Made by a program: the position numbers and the translations under genes. Below the pieces are notes generated by a model that did no database searches, had not been told where the DNA came from, and saw only the letters and a program-made list of their open reading frames with translations. 64,000 nt of DNA from Dillenia suffruticosa (Eukaryota > Streptophyta > Magnoliopsida > Dilleniales > Dilleniaceae): assembly GCA_033439265.1 (NCBI GenBank), contig JAVTVX010000024.1, positions 10,709,001 to 10,773,000 on the forward strand, read 5' to 3'. Shown here piece after piece: positions 11,561 to 24,000 of this stretch; within the stretch, counting starts at the first letter, position 1; every line of letters begins with the position of its first letter.

Positions 11561-12233
11561 TGTATCTCTCTCTCACTCACTCTTTCACACTCATTTTAAT
11601 TTATGCAAATGGGTATCATAATGTAAAATGGAAAAGCCTTTCAGGGTAGATGCATTCATTTCTGGTATATGCATCATAGAAATGATGTTGCCATGTTAAT
11701 GAGCAGCTTAGGTACATCTACATGATGAAAAATAAAAATAAAAATAAAAATAAACAACAACCTCGAGTATGGAAGAATTTTCACATTGGATACTGTCCCT
11801 AGATTCCAGGCCATTACTCTATATCGGATATAAAATGCCTCCGGAGCTCTTAGTAGCGGCTTGGGAGGTAGAATGGGCCCTTAAAGCAATAGAAAAGAAA
11901 AGGAAGTGGCAGTAGAAAAAGGATACCTTCCCAGTGGGAAGGAAAAGCAAAGGATATTGAGAAAGATTCTCTGGTTTTTGTTTAATTAAGCCCTATTTTG
12001 GTGGAATATAACATTTAGGTTTGTGAACCCCCAAACCCCCTCCCCCAAAGAAAAAGTTGGGAAAAAAAAGTCAAAAGCCATGATAATGAAGACGAGAAAA
12101 AACATTTGAGTAGGAAAAAAAAACACTAACTTGAGATGACATTACATTGCAGGAATCACATTACATTTTATGACAAAAAGCATCAAATTTAAGCCTTCAT
12201 AGAGAGAGAGAGAGCATCAAATTTAAAAGCTAC

Positions 12234-12234
<1 letters not shown>
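11561..12234. other. Intergenic region between convergent HSFA8 and VIT1
   Basis: No gene recognised. A short AAAAAT tandem tract lies near 11730-11755, and a duplicated CATCAAATTTAA block flanks a GA run near 12180-12225. Confidence 0.5.

Positions 12235-12274
<40 letters not shown>
12235..12274. repeat. GA microsatellite touching the VIT1 stop codon
   Basis: About 20 GA units lie in the transcribed 3' UTR of VIT1 (CT on the sense strand), starting within three bases of the TGA stop at 12276-12278. Confidence 0.9.
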
Positions 12275-12275
<1 letters not shown>

Positions 12276-12276
<1 letters not shown>

Positions 12277-13792
12277 CAAAATTTGACAAGTTTAGCCATG
12301 GCAAAAGCAGCAGCGGAGGCAATGGCTCCAATAAGAGTAGTCTGGAGGGCACTGGAGAAGGGCTTATTACCAGTGAAGTGTCCTTTAGCGTATCCAAAGA
12401 TGAGCAAAGCAATCAAGGTTAAGACAACAGAAGCAACCACAGCCTCGCTGGCTCTGGGAATAAACATGTAGGGAATCAGAGGAACTAGCCCACCCAACAC
12501 GTATGCTATGGCGATTGTGAATGCGCTCTGTAGTGCTCTTCTTGGATCTGGCTTCTCCAATCCCAGTTCAAACCTGCATTTAACACTTGTTTAGTATTCA
12601 AATCTTGTGGTAAGAGTAGGACGTGTGGTAGGACAGTAACAAAATAGGAGATAATATTCATTCCAATAAATCTATTCCCATAAAAATTATTTTTTTTCTC
12701 TGATGTGGTTGAATGTAATTCACTTTTGATAATTTTTTTTGTGATAAAATTAAAGAAAAAGGAAGAAGTCCATCCAACAAAGGCCCAGCACCAAACTGGC
12801 GTCTAGAGCTTGTGGTTGCTAATTACTAGCCGAAAGGGGGAGAAGAAAAATTAATGAAACCTTCCCATGTAATGGGCTACAATAGTATATATTTGTAATT
12901 GCAATGAAAGATCCTCACTCTTGGACATAATTTTTTAAAATAAATAATCAATATCCGAAATTGATTAAATTCGATTCGAGATGGATTGAACCTTTAAGGT
13001 CAAAATTCACCTATACCTATTTTTGTTATACACAAAACTAGAATTCAAAATTTTATTTAAAGGATATCGGTGCACAACCACTAAACTAATTAAGCATTGA
13101 CCAAAATATTTTGGGATCTTTTTTTTTTTACATAATCAAAATAAACATTAAGTTGCACAGATAGTTTCCTCACGGCCACGTCCCACTAAAAAACTAAATA
13201 ATCTCTAATTTTGTTTATGCCCTTTGGAAATTTTCCAATTTGGGGCTTTTTCAATTTTGATTTGGATTATGGGTTTTGAGCAAACCTATTTTTAATAGAG
13301 AAAGTTTGGCTATCCCGAAGATCTCTACCACTATGTAAGGGAAATCCTGTCTGCTAAAATCAATGATGATTTCATGCTTTCTTTGCTTTTACCCAAACTA
13401 GTACAAAAGTGTCTGTGCCAGAACAACTAAATATTAAAATAAAAAAGGAATAAAAAAAAAAAATTACTAGTTTTTCTTAGAGCGTGACAATTTCATAAAT
13501 CATCACCTTGGAAATTGTGTAGGTAGTAAAAATATTTCAAATACCATCCCACGAGCATATACACCACCCCCAATAGTCATGGATTAAAAAAATAAAACAT
13601 TAAATATAAATAATGACAGTTAAATAATAATTAAATAATTTCAACCTTTTTGACATGTTCCAGATTTGATATGATTTGGTAATGAGTATCGTCTCAAAGA
13701 AAAAAAATCAATGATGATTTAATGAGCATATATACAAATGCTATCAAATGTCATTAATAAAAGAATATATATACATATATATATATATTCAC

Positions 13793-13841
<49 letters not shown>

Positions 13842-14499
13842 TTCATCATGAAATCAAGCCAAGCTTGAGGCTGCCTTCTCAAAGCATTCACAACGGGTCC
13901 GTATTCGTGTGGTTCAATCCCATACTCCGCCAATATCTCGGCTACCTCCGCTGCCTCTGCAATTCCAATCAAACAATTATCAACCATCAAACGGTCCAAA
14001 TCAAATCATGTCATCAAATAACAAACTCAATGAACTAATTGCACCGCACCTGTGTCAGGAACACTGATGATCTCTTCTTGTTCTCTCTTCAACTCTCTCA
14101 TATAATGATCTGCTTCACTCTTCGCCGCTAAATACCTACACTTAACACAAATACATGTATTCAATTTTCAATTACGGAGGAAAGGAAAGAGAATACACGC
14201 ATACAGGGAGAGAGAGTAACAGACCCGCCGAGGCCCATGGAGATAGCGCCGGCGGCGACTTCGGCTATGCCGGCAGTGAGGACGATGGAAGAAGAAGCGT
14301 TGGCACCGGAGAGACCCGCGGCCAGTGCGAAGGGTACCGTAAGACCGTCGGAGACACCGATTATGATGTCGCGGACGATTTCACCGGCAGTGAAGTGGTT
14401 TTCCTTGTGGTGATCCAGAAGCAGTCTCTGCTTCTCAGAAATGTTGATGGTGGTGTTGTTATTCATGCCTGCACTATGATTGTTCAGATCTCTAGCCAT
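12276..14499 (-). CDS. VIT1: Vacuolar iron transporter, VIT1-like
   Basis: Four minus-strand exons, 14499-14225, 14135-14050, 13956-13842 and 12573-12276, join with GT-AG introns and consistent phases to a 257-aa protein, the usual VIT1 length. Five membrane segments lie at about 45-66, 70-94, 170-192, 200-222 and 232-252. A cytosolic metal-binding helical domain occupies 95-165. With an offset of 8, residues described for Eucalyptus VIT1 are all present: D51, E80 and M88 in the pore, and E110, E113, E121, E124, M157, M158 and E161 in the metal-binding domain. The family exchanges protons for Fe(II), and some also Mn(II), to load iron into the vacuole. Start ATG 14499 gives MARDLNNHS; an upstream in-frame TTG was rejected. 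No defect seen, so it is probably functional. Intron 3 (1268 bp) starts in a CT repeat. Confidence 0.95.
13795..13838. repeat. AG microsatellite abutting VIT1 intron 3 donor
   Basis: About 22 AG units (CT on the sense strand) begin three bases inside VIT1 intron 3, whose donor reads GTACTCTCTC. A TA/CA-rich run at 13764-13790 follows directly. Confidence 0.9.
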
Positions 14500-14598
14500 T
14501 TCAATAAACAGCAAGTACTAGAGAGAGGGAGAGCAAGAAGCGGGAGAGAAGTGATAATTATTCAAGTGAGGCGTGAGGGGGGCGTGTGGTGTCTGGAT

Positions 14599-14606
14599 GT
14601 ATATAA
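14599..14606 (-). promoter_or_regulatory. Candidate VIT1 TATA box
   Basis: The minus strand carries TTTATATAC about 100 bases upstream of the VIT1 ATG, followed downstream by a pyrimidine-rich CT tract on the sense strand. Position and composition fit a plant core promoter; not proven. Confidence 0.5.
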
Positions 14607-14638
14607 AGAGGAGAGAGAGAGATTCCAAATCCAGTAGT

Positions 14639-14655
14639 GGGGGGGGGGGGGGGGG
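14639..14655. repeat. G17 homopolymer in VIT1 upstream region
   Basis: Seventeen consecutive G on the plus strand, then T and four more G, about 40 bases upstream of the candidate TATA box. It could form a G-quadruplex, or be a length-variable or error-prone site. Confidence 0.8.
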
Positions 14656-14659
14656 TGGG

Positions 14660-15980
14660 GCGGTAGGGAAAAGGAAAAAAACGAAGGAAGGCTGTTGACA
14701 CGGGCACAGGCGCAAAGGCAGGCCTTTTATCTCTTGCTTTGTCTTTCAATCGAACTTTTCCACGGGTGCGGTGGTTCCCAGACGTTACGTTTCCATCTCT
14801 CACATGCCTTCCAACTTTTCGTTTGGTCACCTTCATTTAATAATGGAAAATATTAAAAAAATAAATTTACCTAAGGCAATGTTCGAAAATTCCTATATAA
14901 ACTAGAAAATTGTTTAATTTTTCCCAAAAAATAATTTTTTTTTTTATTAAATGATCAATCAATTAAAAAGCTCAATATTTAAACGCACTGTAAATTACAA
15001 TTGCAAAACAAATTATTTACTTTTTCAATTGTTGTAAATATATATATATATATATATATATATTTTTATACCTTGGCTTGATCACCACTACCCAGTATTT
15101 GGATATTTATCCTGATTAATATGGATTGATCGTTGTAGGGTCTATTTTGTGGGGGTAGATCTCCTAATATTATTTTTTTCGTATCCAGAGGAAATCAACT
15201 CCGAACCTGATCGAGGGATGAAAGTGTTCATCCTATCTAAAGCAACAAGTGTTGATATTGTTGTAAACATATTAGACACATAACGTGGGTAGGTGAAAGC
15301 CCGACATAGAAAGCATAAATTTCTTTTGTTTCCAAGATATTTTTCGTGTGCAACTAAAAGTATTCATAAAATCGACCCACACATTTAAATCATGTTTGAA
15401 ATTGTTGGGGCTCCTTTACCTTACCTAGAAGAATGAATGGTGGCAAACAATAATACATAAATATATATATATATATATATATATAGAGTAAGAAAGAAAA
15501 GAAAAACCTAAAAAGAAACTAAAGGTATGAAACTTTCCTTGGTTGAGTCCTGTCGGTCGATGTTAAGTCCCATAAAAGTCACTTTAAAATATATGCCATA
15601 AAAAATATTTATTGCACTTATTGGAAAACGAATAAATTTAAAACTATACAATAAAAAATAATCTTTTTTAAAAAATTACTAAATACTTAGTTAAGACTAT
15701 AATAAGATCATATTTTTCTAATGATGTCACCCCCTCATAAGACTAATTAAGAATTCTGGACGCATACAAATGAATGGAAGTTGGGCAATTGCATGCCGAA
15801 AAAGGGGAAGATATAAACAGCAGAGAATGGGTCATTATGAAGTGAATATTTTTGGGGGGGCCAGCAGAGTGTGGTGAGAACGTGCTGGACACACGCCCTG
15901 GGCACCTCGAAAGTGACCATTTTGGTTACTATCAAATTTATGAATCATTACAGTCAATTTATACGGCTCCTTTCAGTGAA
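14660..15980. other. Upstream intergenic region with TA microsatellites
   Basis: No gene recognised. Pure TA runs lie near 15041-15062 and 15463-15485. The first few hundred bases presumably hold VIT1 upstream control sequence. Confidence 0.5.
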
Positions 15981-15987
15981 GACAAAA

Positions 15988-16161
15988 ATGGAAACCAACA
16001 AAATTGCTTGTTGGCTGTTGGTCATCTTGATGTCAACCCCTTCGTATACAAACAGTTTCGGGCACATTCAATGTGGTGCCTCTGGGTATAGAGTTGCTGA
16101 GAAGCATGGTGCTCCAACACTCGGAATCACTGTTTTCTATGACAAATGTTTAGATTTCTAG
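15988..16161 (+). pseudogene. Small ORF with signal-peptide-like start, possible lipid-transfer-protein fragment
   Basis: A 57-codon open frame starts METNKIACWLLVILMST, a good secretory signal-peptide profile, followed by GHIQCGASGYRVA. A Cys soon after the signal resembles the start of non-specific lipid-transfer proteins, but the rest of their eight-Cys pattern is absent. The last 13 codons lie inside the duplicated segment that begins at 16124, so the original reading was probably cut there. Assignment is weak. Confidence 0.25.
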
Positions 16162-16596
16162 ATCTAATGCTCTGGTCTCAGTTTATTTTAGATGGGTTAT
16201 TTTTAAGTTTTTTGTTATCTATTTGGCTGGTCACAATCTTTTTTAATTTAAATAAGAAAATTACCAAAACAATTATATTTTTTTTCCTTGTTTTCACTTT
16301 ACATTGTGGTAGTTTATAAATTTGAATTAGTATATGAATATTAATGATTATTAAATTTGGAAACAATATAAATATATCAACCATAATAACTATTACTTTA
16401 GTAAACTATTACAATATATTAGATTTATATAAAAAAAAAATCCATTATTATAAATATGAAAATAAATATTACATATATAGAAATAAAAAAAATCAAATAT
16501 TTTTAAAATCAAATTAATTATTGATTTGATTTTGATATATAATATTTTTTAAATATTATAAAAATATATGATATTTTTTAATAGAGGAGATTGAGA

Positions 16597-17876
16597 CACT
16601 ACTAAAAAATAGACTTTCAGCGACGAAAAAATCTATCGTTGAAAACCCATTTTCTATCATTGAAGAATATTAATGACAGATTTTTTCCGTCGCTAATAGT
16701 GACCTCGCTAAATATCAGTGACGGATTTTTTTTTCATCACTAATATTAGCGACGGATTACCTACAGAAAAAATCCGTCACTGATATTAGCGACGGAAAAA
16801 AATTCGTCGCTAAAAAAAAGTAAAAAAAAAATCAATGACTGACTAGGAGTCCGTCGCTGATTTTAGGAGTTCTAAAAAAAAATAACAATTTGGTCCAACA
16901 GCCCCACCGACCCGCGGCCCAACCCACCTACCCACAACCTTTAATTTCTGAAAAACTCCTCTTGCCTTTGAACCCTAGCATAATGAATGCGATGAGCAAC
17001 CCAACTACCAAGCCTTCATAGTTATCTAATCATATTACTTTTTTTTGTTTATTATCTTTATCTCATATTTTTAATAATAAAAAAATAATATAAAATTATA
17101 ATTTATTATAAAATAATAAAATAATAAAATAATTTTATTTTAGCTTAAAATAAAATAATAAAAAATTTTAAAAAATAAAATAATATTATCCTTCTACAAA
17201 ATAAAATAAAAATAAAAATAATTATATTAATTAAAAAATTAAAAAATTAAAAAAAATAAAAAAAATAAAAAAAATAAAAAAATTTATAAATTTAAAAATT
17301 TAAAAAATTTAAAAAATTTAAAAAATTTAAAAAATTTAAAAAATTTTAAAAATTTTAAAAATTTTAAAAATTTTAAAAATTTTAAAAATTAAAAAATTAA
17401 AAAATTAAAAAAATTAAAAAATTAAAAAATTAAAAATTAAAAAATTAAAAAATTAAAAAATTAAAAAAATTAAAAAATTAAAATTTAAAAAAATTAAAAA
17501 TTAAAAAAATTAAAAAATTAAAAAATAAAAAAATCTATTGGTAATCTATCTCTAATTTTTCAGTCGGTAATCTGTCAGTAAAATTTCCATCGGTAATCTA
17601 TCGTTGATAGGTTTACAAAAAATTAAATTTAAAAAAAATTAAAAATTTAAAAATCCATCGGTAAAATTTTTCTTAGTAATCTGTCGCTTATAGATTTACA
17701 AAAAAATTTAAAAAAATTAAAATTAAAAAAATTAAAAATTAAAAAATTATACAAAATCCGTCACTAATCTGTTAGTAAAATTTTCATCGATAATTCGTCG
17801 CAATTTTGTCCCTATTACCGACGAAAAAAAATCCGTCGGTAATTTTTTATCACTGAAAATCTATTTTCTAGTAGTA
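16597..17876. mobile_element. Non-autonomous CACTA element 1, TSD AGA
   Basis: A 1280-bp insertion has 24-bp terminal inverted repeats (CACTACTAAAAAATAGACTT at the left) that differ at three positions, and a 3-bp target duplication AGA at 16594-16596 and 17877-17879. The paralogous site at 21456-21458 in copy 2 has a single AGA and no insertion, which proves the ends. Subterminal regions carry inverted GCGACGGATT-type motifs. The centre is an AT array. No transposase frame exists, so mobility would depend on another element. Confidence 0.92.
17040..17540. repeat. AT-only array inside CACTA element 1
   Basis: About 500 bases of nearly pure A/T made of 9- to 12-mers such as AAATTTAAAAA and AAAAATTAAA in tandem. 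Confidence 0.85.
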
Positions 17877-18279
17877 AGATATTATTAAAATGAAAATGAA
17901 ATTACATAATTGTATATCTTAGATACTGTAACTATACTCCAAGAATAATAATTATGAATTGTACTTATTTAGTCAAAGTTATTAATATTGGTTTCAAATG
18001 ACCATTTTGATTTTACTAATGCTAAAAAACTTTTTGACACTGAACCATCAAAGCATTCTAATGTTGAGATTCTATATAGTGTAATGCATATATATATATA
18101 TACACACACACGCAATGCAAATTGAAGAAATAAATAGTATGATATGCAAATGGAAAGAGATGCATCAAATGAATGAAAAGATTCCTAGATAAAATCAAAC
18201 TGATCTGTTTATGAACAACCAAAACCCTAACTCTATAAAAAATTAAAAATTAATTTCGATGTTATATTATAAAGTATAC

Positions 18280-18707
18280 TGTTAGAAATGGATACCAGGT
18301 CATCCATGAGGGCTTGACCCACCCCAACCTATTTGAATATAAATAAGAAAGAAAAAGGAGGGAGAAGTTTCCTTATGGGAAACTAACTCTTAACCACCCG
18401 CACAATTTGAAATCTAAGGTTGTGGCCTTGTGGTAGAGAGAGGGTAATGCATGAATATGAAAAAAAAAACATTCCATTTTTTGGATTTGAGGGCTATGAA
18501 AGTATCGCATTTCGTGATTGTTTTGTGAGGATTGTACCACGATTGAAGGTATTTGAATCGTAAAAATCAAAACTGTTGTGACAGTTTTAGAACCATTTAC
18601 ATACCAACACATCAAAGAAAAGGTTAGTAATTCAAGATTGAGATTTTGGACATCATTATTGGATTTTATATGTGAAAATGCAAAGATCCAGATTTAAAAT
18701 TCCAATA
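18280..18707 (+). mobile_element. Duplicated copia LTR (copy 1 of element C 5' LTR)
   Basis: It aligns with the 5' LTR at 21817-22232 and the interrupted 3' LTR at 30220-31042. It starts TGTTAGAAATGG and ends CCAATA, followed by TAGTATCAGAGC, a decayed primer-binding site. It is an orphan LTR created by the segmental duplication. Confidence 0.75.
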
Positions 18708-19886
18708 TAGTATCAGAGCATACATAACTTGTTTCCTAAACTCTTTTTTTTTTTTTTTTTATGGATGATGGAAAATGATAAAAGCATGATATTTTTATGG
18801 GTTGCTAATGATAACTTTTGTCATAGTTGACAAAAAGCCCTCATAATTTTACAGTAGTATGTCTATGTCATAAGGATTAATTTGCTAAATATCATGTTTA
18901 CACGCTTAGTATTTTGAGAGATATTCAAAACCCTAATCGAAAATTAAATGTGCTAATATCTTTTAGGATAATGAGTTTTAGGGTACAATATTTATATGAT
19001 TACATTTCTTGTGAAAAATACTTTCCAACCATATAAAAAATGCAAAAAATGATTAAGAAACGAGAATGACATGGGCATTCGAAATTAGAGTTGAATTTCA
19101 AAAATATTTTAAAATTTTGAAGGATATAAACAGTAACCATGACATGTTCCCACTCTCGCCTGGAACGCATGAATCCTACATCATAGGTTATAGATGTCTG
19201 ATCTAAAAACCAAACCACCATTGGATTTGTAGATAACGAAAATGGGGGAGGAGGTAGCTAAAACCTGGTGGGCTAAAAATGTTGGTAAGGCAACGACTGT
19301 GCAACACACACTAGCATGTGAGAGTGGGCGTGCCTAGGCATGTGTAAGCTATGTGCTGGTGCAACTCATATCAGGCAATATGTGGGGGCACATGAGGGCT
19401 TCAATCCTACATAAAATTTTATGGAAATATTTCTTATTTTTCTAAGAACTTTTCTACAAATTTTAATTTATTTTTCAAAATTGTAAAATAATTTTTTTAT
19501 TGATTTTTAAACATATAAATTGTTTTAAAATTACAAAAAAAATAATTTTTCATTCTGAAAAAATTTTAAAAATTTTTGTATGAGTTAAGAAAATTATTTC
19601 CTTACTATTGGCTATCCAAGTGAAATTTTTATACCTTTTTGATTTTATGCTCATTTATTTGTGTGTTGAAAAATTAGTTTTTTTAATATAAAATTAATTA
19701 AAAATTGAGCATATTCTTTCAAGTTGGTATCTTAAATTTTATATCATATATGGTTAGTTACACGCCCAATCTAATATTGATTCTCATTTTTAAAATGTGA
19801 TTGGGCTGAACACACACTTAACATATTCAAGAAAATGCTAGAGTCTTGTAAACTCCAGAGTATTTGGCAAAATTAGGTATAATAAT

Positions 19887-20320
19887 CACTACAAAATTAA
19901 AGAATTATCCTGACGCTAAAATTTATATCCGGTAACTTTTACTCACGTTTTTCTTAAACCTGTATAGACTGTTTTGAATAAACCGTAAGAAATACTATAT
20001 ATTTTCTTACTATTTTAAAATGTTCATCGGTAAAAGTTTATCAACCGTGACTAAATCTAGCATATCGTTTGTATAAACAATAGTCTATATTTATGGATAT
20101 AAGGACGTCCGTATAAGCAATGCTATATCCTTACGGCTATAACTTGTGATCGGTAAATATAGGTTTATAGTCATGATTTGAAAGCCGTATGTATAAGCAA
20201 TGCTCTATCCTTATTGTATCGAGCCATCATTTGAAAGGAGTCTGTATGATAATGCTATAGCGGTTATAACTTATAATGGGTAAATATAGGTTTTTAGCTT
20301 ATTATTGTTTATTGACTTTT
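19887..20320. mobile_element. CACTA-like left end, truncated
   Basis: CACTACAAAATTAAAG begins exactly where copy 1 of the duplication ends. It is followed by repeats of a CGGTAAATATAGG-type motif and of a TCCGTATAAGCAATGCTATA-like block at about 20110 and 20190. No matching right end was found. Confidence 0.4.
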
Positions 20321-21000
20321 GTTTAGTTGTTTAGTTAGTAGTGACGTTTTAAAAAAAATCTCATGGTGACTAAATAAGAAATGTTTAGGATGGAGACTAC
20401 TAACCAACCACGGAGTCTATCACTCCCCAACGATTATCATCCACCATTTATAAACTATATATTGAGTGTGTTAATTAATTAGTAGAAGGGTTGTTTTTGT
20501 GAGTGAGAGGGGATGAAGAAGTAATAAGATGCAACGGAAAGGTGGAAATGTGATAAGGGTTGGTGTTATCATGTGGTAATGTTATCATGGGATTCACATG
20601 GTAAGTTGTAGTAAGGAATAGTAAGTTGCGATAAGTTGCGCAGTAAGTGTAATTAGTAATGGTTGATATTGTAAGTAAATATATTTGGTAATGGTAAGGT
20701 TGGTAATGGTAAGATTGCTTCCTACTTCACACAACACAACAGGAGGAGATTTATATTTTTTTCATTTTCATTATTTTAATTACCATTTTTAGTTTACTTT
20801 AATTGTCTCTCTTAATTTTTTATTTTATATAATTTTTTGTTTTTTGAAATGATAAATTTATGAAATGGATTTATGTGTCTATATATAGAATTTATATGTG
20901 GAACTTATATAGTATTTATTTGTGAACTAAGTTATCTTAGCCTTTCATAGAATTTAAAGGATTAGAAATGTTTAATTTATATGGTATTTAATTTTTCACA
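20321..21000. other. Spacer between duplicates, no gene
   Basis: Purine-rich and GTAAG-rich sequence (20580-20720 repeats GTAAGTTG- and GGTAATGGTAAG-type words), then AT-rich DNA. No gene recognised. Confidence 0.5.
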
Positions 21001-24000
21001 GAATCACTGTTTTCTATGACAAATGTTTGGATTTCTAGATCTAATGCTCTAGTCTTAGTTTATCTTGGATGGGTTATTTTCAAGTTTTTTGTTATCTATT
21101 TGGCTGGTCACAATCTTTTTTAATTTAAATAAGAAAATTACCAAAACAATCATATCTTTTTTCCTTGTCTTCACTTTGCATTATGGTGTATTTATAAATT
21201 CCAATTAGTATATGAATATTAATGATTTTTAAATTTGGAAACCATATAAATATATCAACCATAATAATCTATTACTTCAATGAACTATTACAATACATTA
21301 GGTTTATATAATAAAACCCATTGTTACAAATATAAAAATAAATATTATATATATAGCAATAAAAAAAGTCAAATATTTTTATAATTTAATTTTGATATAT
21401 AATATTTGTTTAAATATTATCAAAACATATGATATTTTTTTAATACAGGTGATTGAGAATTTATTAAAATGAAAGTAAAACTACATAATTATATATCTTA
21501 AATACTGCAGCGATACTCCATCAATAATAGTTTTGAATTGTACTTATTTTAGTCGGTTATAATATCGGTTCCAAATGACGATTTTGATTTTACTAATGCT
21601 GAAAAGCTTTTCAATGCTGGACCATCAAAGCATTCTAATACTGAGATTCTATGTAGTGTAATGCATATATTCACAAACACAATGCAAATTGAAGAAATGA
21701 ATAGTGTGATAATGTATCAAATGAATGAAAAGATTCGTAGATAAAATCAAACAAATCTGTTTATGAACAACCAAAAACCTAACTCTTTATAAAATCAAAA
21801 ATTATATAAAGTATACTTTTTAAAATGGCTGCCAAGTCGCCCATGAGGACTTGATCTGCTCTAACCTATTTGAATGTAAATAAGAAAGAAAAGGGAGGGA
21901 GAAGTTTCCTTATGGGAAACTAACTCTCAACCACCCTCCCAATTTGAAATCTAAGGTTGTGGCCTTGTGGTAGAGAGGGGGCAATGCATGAATATGAAAA
22001 AAAAAATTCCCATTTTTGGATTTGAGGCCTACGAAAGTATAGCATTTAGTAATCATTTTGCAAGAATTGTATCACGATTGAAGGCATTTAAATTGTACTG
22101 TTATCACAGTTTTTGAACAATTTACATACCAACATATCAAAGAAAATATTAGTAATTCAACCTTGAGATTTTGGACATTATTATTGCATTTTATATGTGA
22201 AAATGCAAATATCCAGATTTAAAATTCCAATATATATGGTATTAGAGCATGCATAGGTTGTTTCCTAAACTTTTTTTTTTTATGATGGAAAATGATATAA
22301 GCATGTATAAAAATGCTATTTTTGAAACAATCCAAATGCATGATATTTTTATGGGTTGTTAATGCTAACTTTTGTTATAGTTGGAAAAAAACCCTCATAA
22401 TTTTTCAATAGTATGTCTATGTCATAAGGATTAATTTTGTAAAATATCATGTTCATACGTTTAGTATTTTGAGAGATATTCAAAACCTAAACCGCAAATT
22501 AAATATACTCATATCTTGTAAGATAACGAGTTTCATGGTATAATATTTATATGGTTAGATTTTTCATAAAAAAAATGCTTTCCAACCATATAACGAACAC
22601 GAAAAATGGCTAAGAACTGAGATTGATATGGGCATTTGAAATTGAGTTGAATTTCAAAAATATTTTAAAATTTTGAAGAAGAAGAACAATAACCATGACA
22701 TGTTCCCACTCTTGATTGGAGCACGTGAATCCTACAACATTGGTTATAGATGTTTGATTTGAAAACCAAGACAACCATTGGATTTGTAGATATAGAAAAT
22801 GGGGGAGGTGGTAGCTAAAACTTGATGGGCTGAAAATGCTGGTAAGGCAATGCCTGTGCAACACGCACCGGCATACGAGAGTGGGCGTGTACAGGCGCAT
22901 GTAAGCCACGTGCTAGTGCAGCTCATATCTAGCGGTACGTTGGGGTGGGTGAGGGCTTCAATCCTATAGAAAATTTTATGGAAATATTTCTTATTTTTCT
23001 AAGAATTTTTCTGTAAGTTTTGATTTATTTTTCAAAATTATAAAATAATTTTTATTGATTTTTAAACATATTGTTAAGGAAATTGTTGTCCAACCCTAAT
23101 ATATTTTGATGATAACAAAACTTTATATGTGTTTCTAACAATTTACAAGTGTACAGACATTTAAAATATAAATCTGTACAATTGGTTAGAGAACAATGTA
23201 ATAGAAGTAGGGTAGAAGCAAATCTGGGTAGAAGCAGTATGTTTGGGTAGAAACAGTAGAGTTTCAGACAAATTTTAAACTGTTATGATTTCTGCTGTGT
23301 TTTTGTTCTGTTTTCAAGTCCTATCTCAGCATGTTAAATACAGATTGAGAGCTGTACTTAACCATAAAATCTATTTTAATGGGTGATTCAAATTCAAACT
23401 CAGATTAGACTTTTATTGGAGGTAAAATCAAATTCAGAATTTGAATTTAAGCAATCTCTGAAGTTTTGACAGGTTTTCAAGAACTTTATAATTTTATATA
23501 TTTTCTCTAATTTCTAAAATTTTTTAGATTTTATTTCTCCTTACTACAAGAGTATTGCTAGATTTGAAACTTTGAAAGTTACTGTAGTAAAATGAGGTTT
23601 TGAAATTTGAACAGAAGACTGATTTTTAGGATCCAAAAAATCCGTTAAGTGCTAGTTCTTAAGGCATTTTGTAAGTGCTATATCATTTTGAAACATGCAA
23701 ATTTTTGATAGAACTCGAATTGAACCTTAAAGAGTAATATTCAAACTTTATTGAGAGATTTTTATAGATTTCATTCAAAACTTGATCTGAGAGAAATCAA
23801 AACCCAAATACAGCTACTCGATCATATCTGCTGTTGTATTTTTCTGCTGTCGATTGAATTTATACATTCCTATATTATTCTGAGTTTTTATTTGTATAGT
23901 CTCACAAGTCTAAGGAGAGTGTGAGAAACATTCTCAAGGGTTGACAGGTTGGGTGTGAGAGAGTTAGACTTTGATAAGTGTTGGACTAAGATATCTTTAA

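Larger units (their letters stand above)
16124..19886 (+). repeat. Tandem segmental duplication, copy 1
   Basis: This copy is collinear with 21001-24675. The first 118 aligned bases differ at about six positions. The unit consists of non-repetitive flank, a roughly 430-bp copia-type LTR (18280-18707) that begins TGTTAG and runs into a TATCAGAGC-like primer site, and about 1.2 kb of leader. Copy 1 carries a private CACTA insertion (16597-17876) and lacks the solo LTR of copy 2. It ends where a CACTACAAAA sequence begins at 19887. Confidence 0.85.

Noticed and set aside
12230..12412. Minus-strand frame ending in Ser-Leu repeats.
   Set aside because: Produced by the CT microsatellite and the shadow of VIT1 exon 4.
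14155..14637. 160-codon plus-strand frame with acidic and Gly-rich stretches.
   Set aside because: Antisense to VIT1 exon 1 and its promoter; VIT1 is the supported gene.
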